Below, piece by piece: positions 5,198 through 7,969 of a stretch of DNA of 7,969 nt (positions are counted from its first letter, which is position 1; each line of letters opens with the position of its first letter). Source of the stretch: an uncultured Clostridia bacterium (GTDB lineage: Bacteria > Bacillota > Clostridia > Oscillospirales > Oscillospiraceae). The DNA lies in contig CAMWQV010000074.1 of assembly GCA_947176425.1 (NCBI GenBank), forward strand, positions 1 to 7,969, given 5' to 3'. The position numbers were made by a program, and so were the translations under genes. The notes below the pieces were generated by a model. That model made no database searches and had not been told where the DNA came from. It saw nothing but the letters and a program-made list of their open reading frames with translations.

Positions 5198-5234
5198 AAA
5201 ATAAAAAGGGGGCTGTCCATACAGGCAGCCCCCC
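5198..5234 (-). terminator. gdhA terminator
   Basis: On the minus strand an 8-bp GC-rich stem, GGGGGCTG with CAGCCCCC (5233-5226 and 5215-5208), with a 10-nt loop, followed by TTTTTATTTT. A classic strong intrinsic terminator about 20 nt after the gdhA stop. Confidence 0.92.
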
Positions 5235-5253
5235 ATAACCGCAAAATTAAGAC

Positions 5254-6606
5254 CTAGAAAATGCCCTGCTCCATCATCGCTTCCGCAACCTTCTTGAAGC
5301 CCGCAATATTCGCACCGGCAACCAGATTGTAACCGAGTCCGTACTCCTCAGCTGCTTCCATAGATACGCGGTGGATGTTCTCCATCATCTTGCGCAGCTG
5401 GGCGTCAACTTCTTCCGCCGTCCAGACCAGCCGCTCGCTGTTCTGACTCATCTCCAGCGCCGATACGCCAACGCCGCCTGCGTTGACCGCCTTCGACGGT
5501 GCAACGATCATATTCGGCTGGCTCATCAGGAACTGAAGCGCGTCGTTTGTTGTGGGCATATTGGCGACTTCAATGTAATACTTGATTCCGTTTGCCGCAA
5601 TCTGCTTGGCGTGTTCCATATGCACGTCGTTCTGCATAGCGGACGGCATAATCACGTCTGCCTTGACGCCCCAGGGTTTTTCACCGGGGTGGAACTCAAC
5701 GCCGAACTTGTCCGCGTAATCCTGAACCTTGTTGCGGCCGGAGTTGCGCATAGTCACAAGATAATCGATCTTCTCCTGGGAAGAAGAAATGCCGTCGGGA
5801 TCATAGACATAGCCGTCAGGACCGGACAAGGTGACGACTTTTGCGCCCAAATGGTTTGCTTTCTTACAGATGCCCCAGGTCACGTTGCCGAAACCGGCGC
5901 AGGCAATGGTTTTGCCCTTGATATCCTCGCCCTCGTGCTTGAGGACTTCCTGCAAATAATACATCGCGCCGTAGCCGGTAGCTTCGGGACGGGTCAGGCT
6001 GCCGCCGAAAGAAAAGCCCTTGCCGGTCAGCACACCGTTCTCCCAAACGCCTTTCAACCGGCGGTACTGTCCAAAGAGGTAGCCGATCTCGCGTCCGCCA
6101 ACGCCCATATCACCGGCCGGAACGTCGATGTCAGGCCCGATATAGCGGTACAGCGCGGTCATGAAGCTCTGGCAGAAACGCATAATCTCCGCATCAGATT
6201 TGCCGGAGGGGTCGAAATCGCTGCCGCCCTTGCCGCCGCCGATGGGCAATCCGGTGAGGCTGTTCTTGAATATCAGCTCAAAACCCAGGAATTTAATGAT
6301 ACCGGGGTACACGTTAGGCTGGAACCGCAGGCCGCCCTTGTAGGGTCCGATGGCGCCGTTGAACTGGCAGCGGTAGCCGATATTGGTATGATAATTGCCG
6401 TTGTCATCCATCCACACAACGCGGAATGTAAACATCCGCTCCGGCTCCACCATACGGTTCAGCAGGTCGGCCTTCTCGTATTCCGGGTGTTTATCGATCA
6501 CCGGGGAGATAGACGAAAAGACTTCCTCAACGGTCTGCACAAATTCAGGTTCATGACCGTGTTTTTTCCGGACATTCTCGATCACGCTTTCGACATAAGC
6601 ATTCAT
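5254..6606 (-). CDS. gdhA: NADP-type glutamate dehydrogenase
   Basis: Reversible reductive amination of 2-oxoglutarate with ammonium to glutamate; hexameric and cytoplasmic. 450 residues, matching the bacterial hexameric class (Clostridium symbiosum and E. coli forms are about 450). Substrate-binding and catalytic residues are in place: K90 in GPYKGGLRF, K114, K126 in GGGKGGSDFDP, the catalytic Asp D166 in PAGDMGVGGRE, and the NAD(P) Rossmann loop GFGNVTWG at about 238-245. ANMPTT and NAGGVGVSALEMSQNS also match. Cofactor preference is not settled by the sequence: the C. symbiosum enzyme, which it resembles, uses NAD, while the orthologous E. coli GdhA uses NADP. ATG at 6604-6606 is preceded by AGGAGG at 11 nt. 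It has its own promoter and terminator, so it is a single-gene unit. Its product glutamate is the amino donor for SerC nearby. Confidence 0.97.
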   Translation of the reverse strand: MNAYVESVIENVRKKHGHEPEFVQTVEEVFSSISPVIDKHPEYEKADLLNRMVEPERMFTFRVVWMDDNGNYHTNIGYRCQFNGAIGPYKGGLRFQPNVYPGIIKFLGFELIFKNSLTGLPIGGGKGGSDFDPSGKSDAEIMRFCQSFMTALYRYIGPDIDVPAGDMGVGGREIGYLFGQYRRLKGVWENGVLTGKGFSFGGSLTRPEATGYGAMYYLQEVLKHEGEDIKGKTIACAGFGNVTWGICKKANHLGAKVVTLSGPDGYVYDPDGISSSQEKIDYLVTMRNSGRNKVQDYADKFGVEFHPGEKPWGVKADVIMPSAMQNDVHMEHAKQIAANGIKYYIEVANMPTTNDALQFLMSQPNMIVAPSKAVNAGGVGVSALEMSQNSERLVWTAEEVDAQLRKMMENIHRVSMEAAEEYGLGYNLVAGANIAGFKKVAEAMMEQGIF

Positions 6607-6637
6607 AACGGTTGTATCCTCCTCATTTTTGCAGAGC

Positions 6638-6659
6638 GGGCAGGGTATCGCTCCCGCCC
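6638..6659 (-). promoter_or_regulatory. Hairpin in gdhA 5' leader
   Basis: GGGC-A-GGG (6638-6645) pairs with CCC-GCCC (6653-6659) with one bulged A and a 7-nt loop, lying between the gdhA promoter and ribosome-binding site. It could stabilise the transcript or affect translation; no T-run follows on the minus strand. Confidence 0.4.
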
Positions 6660-6675
6660 TTCTCCGATATGCTTT

Positions 6676-6704
6676 ATTTTACCACCCTTTTTTCAAAAAC
6701 TCAA
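6676..6704 (-). promoter_or_regulatory. Promoter of gdhA
   Basis: On the minus strand TTGAGT (6704-6699), a 17-nt spacer and TAAAAT (6681-6676). Expected start near 6669, leader about 63 nt. Confidence 0.65.
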
Positions 6705-6799
6705 TGTCTACTATGTGGAAGTTTCAACCTTTTTTTTGTGCATTTCAGCAGATAATTTGGAATTGACAGGGGGTGCGCTTATAGAAGTTGCTGTAGATA

Positions 6800-7675
6800 T
6801 CAAAAAACAGTAATACTCCAGCGATTCCGGTAAATCTCACCCGGTGCAAGGGCCAGAAGGTCGTTCTGCTGTGCGAAATCCTCCACGATATCCTGACGGG
6901 ACGGCAAACTTACCCACGGCTCCAGACAGACAAACGGCGCGTCACTTTTCGGCGTATGCCACACACCTAAATACCGCATCCGCGGAATAGACAGGGTCAG
7001 CCCTTTTGTACCTTCACCGGCGGACAGCGTGACGGTCCGGTCCATATTGGTCAGGACGACGGCGTCACGGTCAAACAGATCGTGCTGAAGGGGCATCTCC
7101 ACACCGTTTTTCAGCGGATAGGGCGTCTGCTGGCCGTTCATCATACACGCGTCCGTCATTTCCACACGCCACGGCTGGGCGGGACGGCTGAAAGTCAATT
7201 TGTAGTCGGTAAAGCTTCTGCCTTCCTCCAGCGGGACCCGGAAGCCGGGATGTGCGCCCAAACCAAAGTACATCTCTTTGCTGTCGCGGTTCTCAACACA
7301 GTAAGTGATAAATACGGTGCTGCCTTCCAGCTCGTAGGCCACGGAAAAAGAAAAATTCCAGGGATATACAGCCAGTGTTTTTTCATTTGCCGTGATTCGG
7401 AAAGTGGTCTTGTCCGGACCTTGAGGCTGAACTTCAAACTGTTCATGGCGGGAAAATCCGTGGCGGCCCATTTGGTAAGATTTCCCGTCAACGGTATAGG
7501 TGTCGTTGGTTAGACGTCCCACATAGGGAAACAGGTTCGGCGCACGGCCGCCCCAATATGCGCTGTCACCGTTCCAGAGATATTCTGTGCCGTCCGCGGC
7601 GGTGATGCTCATCATCTGTGCTCCGATGTCGTTGATGGTCATGCGCAGAAAGTCATTTTTGATCGTATGCTCCAT
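6800..7675 (-). CDS. Aldose 1-epimerase family protein (LacX/GalM-like)
   Basis: Mutarotase-fold enzyme expected to interconvert alpha and beta anomers of aldose sugars in the cytoplasm; LacX-type members have poorly known substrates. The start is taken as ATG at 7673-7675, because AGGAG lies 7 nt before it and an upstream in-frame ATG at 7727-7729 falls within the preceding terminator. This gives 291 residues, usual for the LacX group and shorter than GalM (about 340). Motifs: FPYVGRL (49-55), RHGFSR (71-76) with the conserved His H72, GAHPGF with the general-acid His H142, and CLEPW with the catalytic Glu E252. The neighbours are pckG upstream and gdhA downstream, each with separate signals, so context says little about the sugar. 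No clear terminator follows the stop codon. Confidence 0.9.
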   Translation of the reverse strand: MEHTIKNDFLRMTINDIGAQMMSITAADGTEYLWNGDSAYWGGRAPNLFPYVGRLTNDTYTVDGKSYQMGRHGFSRHEQFEVQPQGPDKTTFRITANEKTLAVYPWNFSFSVAYELEGSTVFITYCVENRDSKEMYFGLGAHPGFRVPLEEGRSFTDYKLTFSRPAQPWRVEMTDACMMNGQQTPYPLKNGVEMPLQHDLFDRDAVVLTNMDRTVTLSAGEGTKGLTLSIPRMRYLGVWHTPKSDAPFVCLEPWVSLPSRQDIVEDFAQQNDLLALAPGEIYRNRWSITVF

Positions 7676-7705
7676 GTTTTTTCTCCTTATATTTAAAATC
7701 AAGTA

Positions 7706-7746
7706 TAAAACAGACCGCCGGAACCCCAATGGCTGCGGCGGTCTGT
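7706..7746 (-). terminator. Terminator of the PEP carboxykinase gene
   Basis: An 11-bp perfect stem, ACAGACCGCCG with CGGCGGTCTGT (7710-7720 and 7736-7746), 15-nt loop, followed on the minus strand by TTTTATACTT. It lies 11 nt after the stop codon at 7757-7759 and about 30 nt before the epimerase start. Confidence 0.9.
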
Positions 7747-7756
7747 CATAGATATA

Positions 7757-7969
7757 TTATTTAAGATTTTCTTCCAGTTTTGCCAGCTCGTCGCGCAGTC
7801 CTTGAGGAACCTTATCGCCGAATTTGCCGTAGAACTCATGGATTCCCGCAGCTTCTTCCTTCCACAGTTCCTTATCCACGGTCAGCAGGCCCTCCAGCGT
7901 CTCACGGCTGATGTACAAGCCTTCCATATTGATGTCCTCGGGCTTTGGCTGATAGCCGATGGGCGTCTC
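7757..7969 (-). CDS. pckG: Phosphoenolpyruvate carboxykinase (GTP), C-terminal end (5' end outside window)
   Basis: The GTP-dependent enzyme interconverts oxaloacetate and phosphoenolpyruvate with CO2, in gluconeogenesis or, in many anaerobes, CO2-fixing anaplerosis. The visible 70 residues run to a TAA stop: TPIGYQPKPEDINMEGL, then ISRETLEGLLTVDKELWKEE, then a segment with YGKFGDKVPQGLRDEL. This pattern (TPIGY..P, L.GL.IS...L..LL.VD...W..E, FGD..P..L..EL) is the characteristic tail of PckG and not of the ATP-dependent PckA family. No catalytic or nucleotide-binding motif falls in this part. A strong terminator follows directly. The identification rests on the tail alone but is distinctive. 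Confidence 0.88.
   Translation of the reverse strand, partial: ETPIGYQPKPEDINMEGLYISRETLEGLLTVDKELWKEEAAGIHEFYGKFGDKVPQGLRDELAKLEENLK

Noticed and set aside
6762..6790. TTGACA on the plus strand in the epimerase-gdhA gap
   Set aside because: No -10 box at 16-18 nt spacing; the only TATA-like sequence is 11 nt away, and it would point antisense into the epimerase gene.
5371..6813. Long plus-strand open frame of 480 codons opposite gdhA
   Set aside because: It is a shadow of gdhA codon use in a GC-rich gene; it lacks a ribosome-binding site and has no family pattern.
1..7969. CRISPR arrays, tRNA or rRNA genes, insertion-sequence transposases
   Set aside because: Looked for and not seen: no regularly spaced repeats, no cloverleaf or rRNA motifs, and no transposase motifs or terminal inverted repeats.

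Overview
The window looks like chromosome from a Gram-positive anaerobe of the Clostridia, most likely a gut Oscillospiraceae/Ruminococcaceae relative. The evidence is strong AGGAGG ribosome-binding sites, consensus sigma-A promoters with 17-nt spacers, a Clostridium symbiosum-like glutamate dehydrogenase, a Firmicutes-type type I toxin-antitoxin locus and moderately high GC. This placement is inferred from gene character, not from a database match.

Layout. At 1-1361 (+) is the end of a serine-biosynthesis operon: the C-terminal part of serC (phosphoserine aminotransferase) and a complete short-form serA (3-phosphoglycerate dehydrogenase), closed by a 14-bp hairpin. The stretch 1362-2379 has no conventional gene but is dense with RNA features. 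First comes a complete convergent type I toxin-antitoxin module: a 33-aa holin-like toxin on the minus strand and an antisense RNA on the plus strand, each with a near-perfect promoter and overlapping at a shared terminator. The module is bracketed by two 40-bp near-identical terminator hairpins. Next is a structured minus-strand noncoding RNA with its own promoter, possibly of the raiA-motif type, and then a terminator plus a long leader hairpin before a 61-aa protein of unknown function (2380-2565, +).

From 2626 to the end every protein gene is on the minus strand. Read in transcription order from the right edge these are: the C-terminal end of GTP-type phosphoenolpyruvate carboxykinase; a LacX-type aldose 1-epimerase family protein; gdhA (glutamate dehydrogenase) with its own promoter and strong terminator; a frameshifted C-terminal remnant of a YcaQ-like winged-helix protein; and a promoter-driven two-gene operon encoding an M20 amidohydrolase and an S66 LD-carboxypeptidase, 3 nt apart.

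Functionally this is core carbon and nitrogen metabolism: PEP/oxaloacetate exchange, ammonium assimilation into glutamate (the amino donor for SerC), and serine synthesis from 3-phosphoglycerate. A peptide or peptidoglycan-fragment salvage operon sits beside it. The most interesting part is the roughly 1-kb RNA-rich island between serA and the 61-aa gene.
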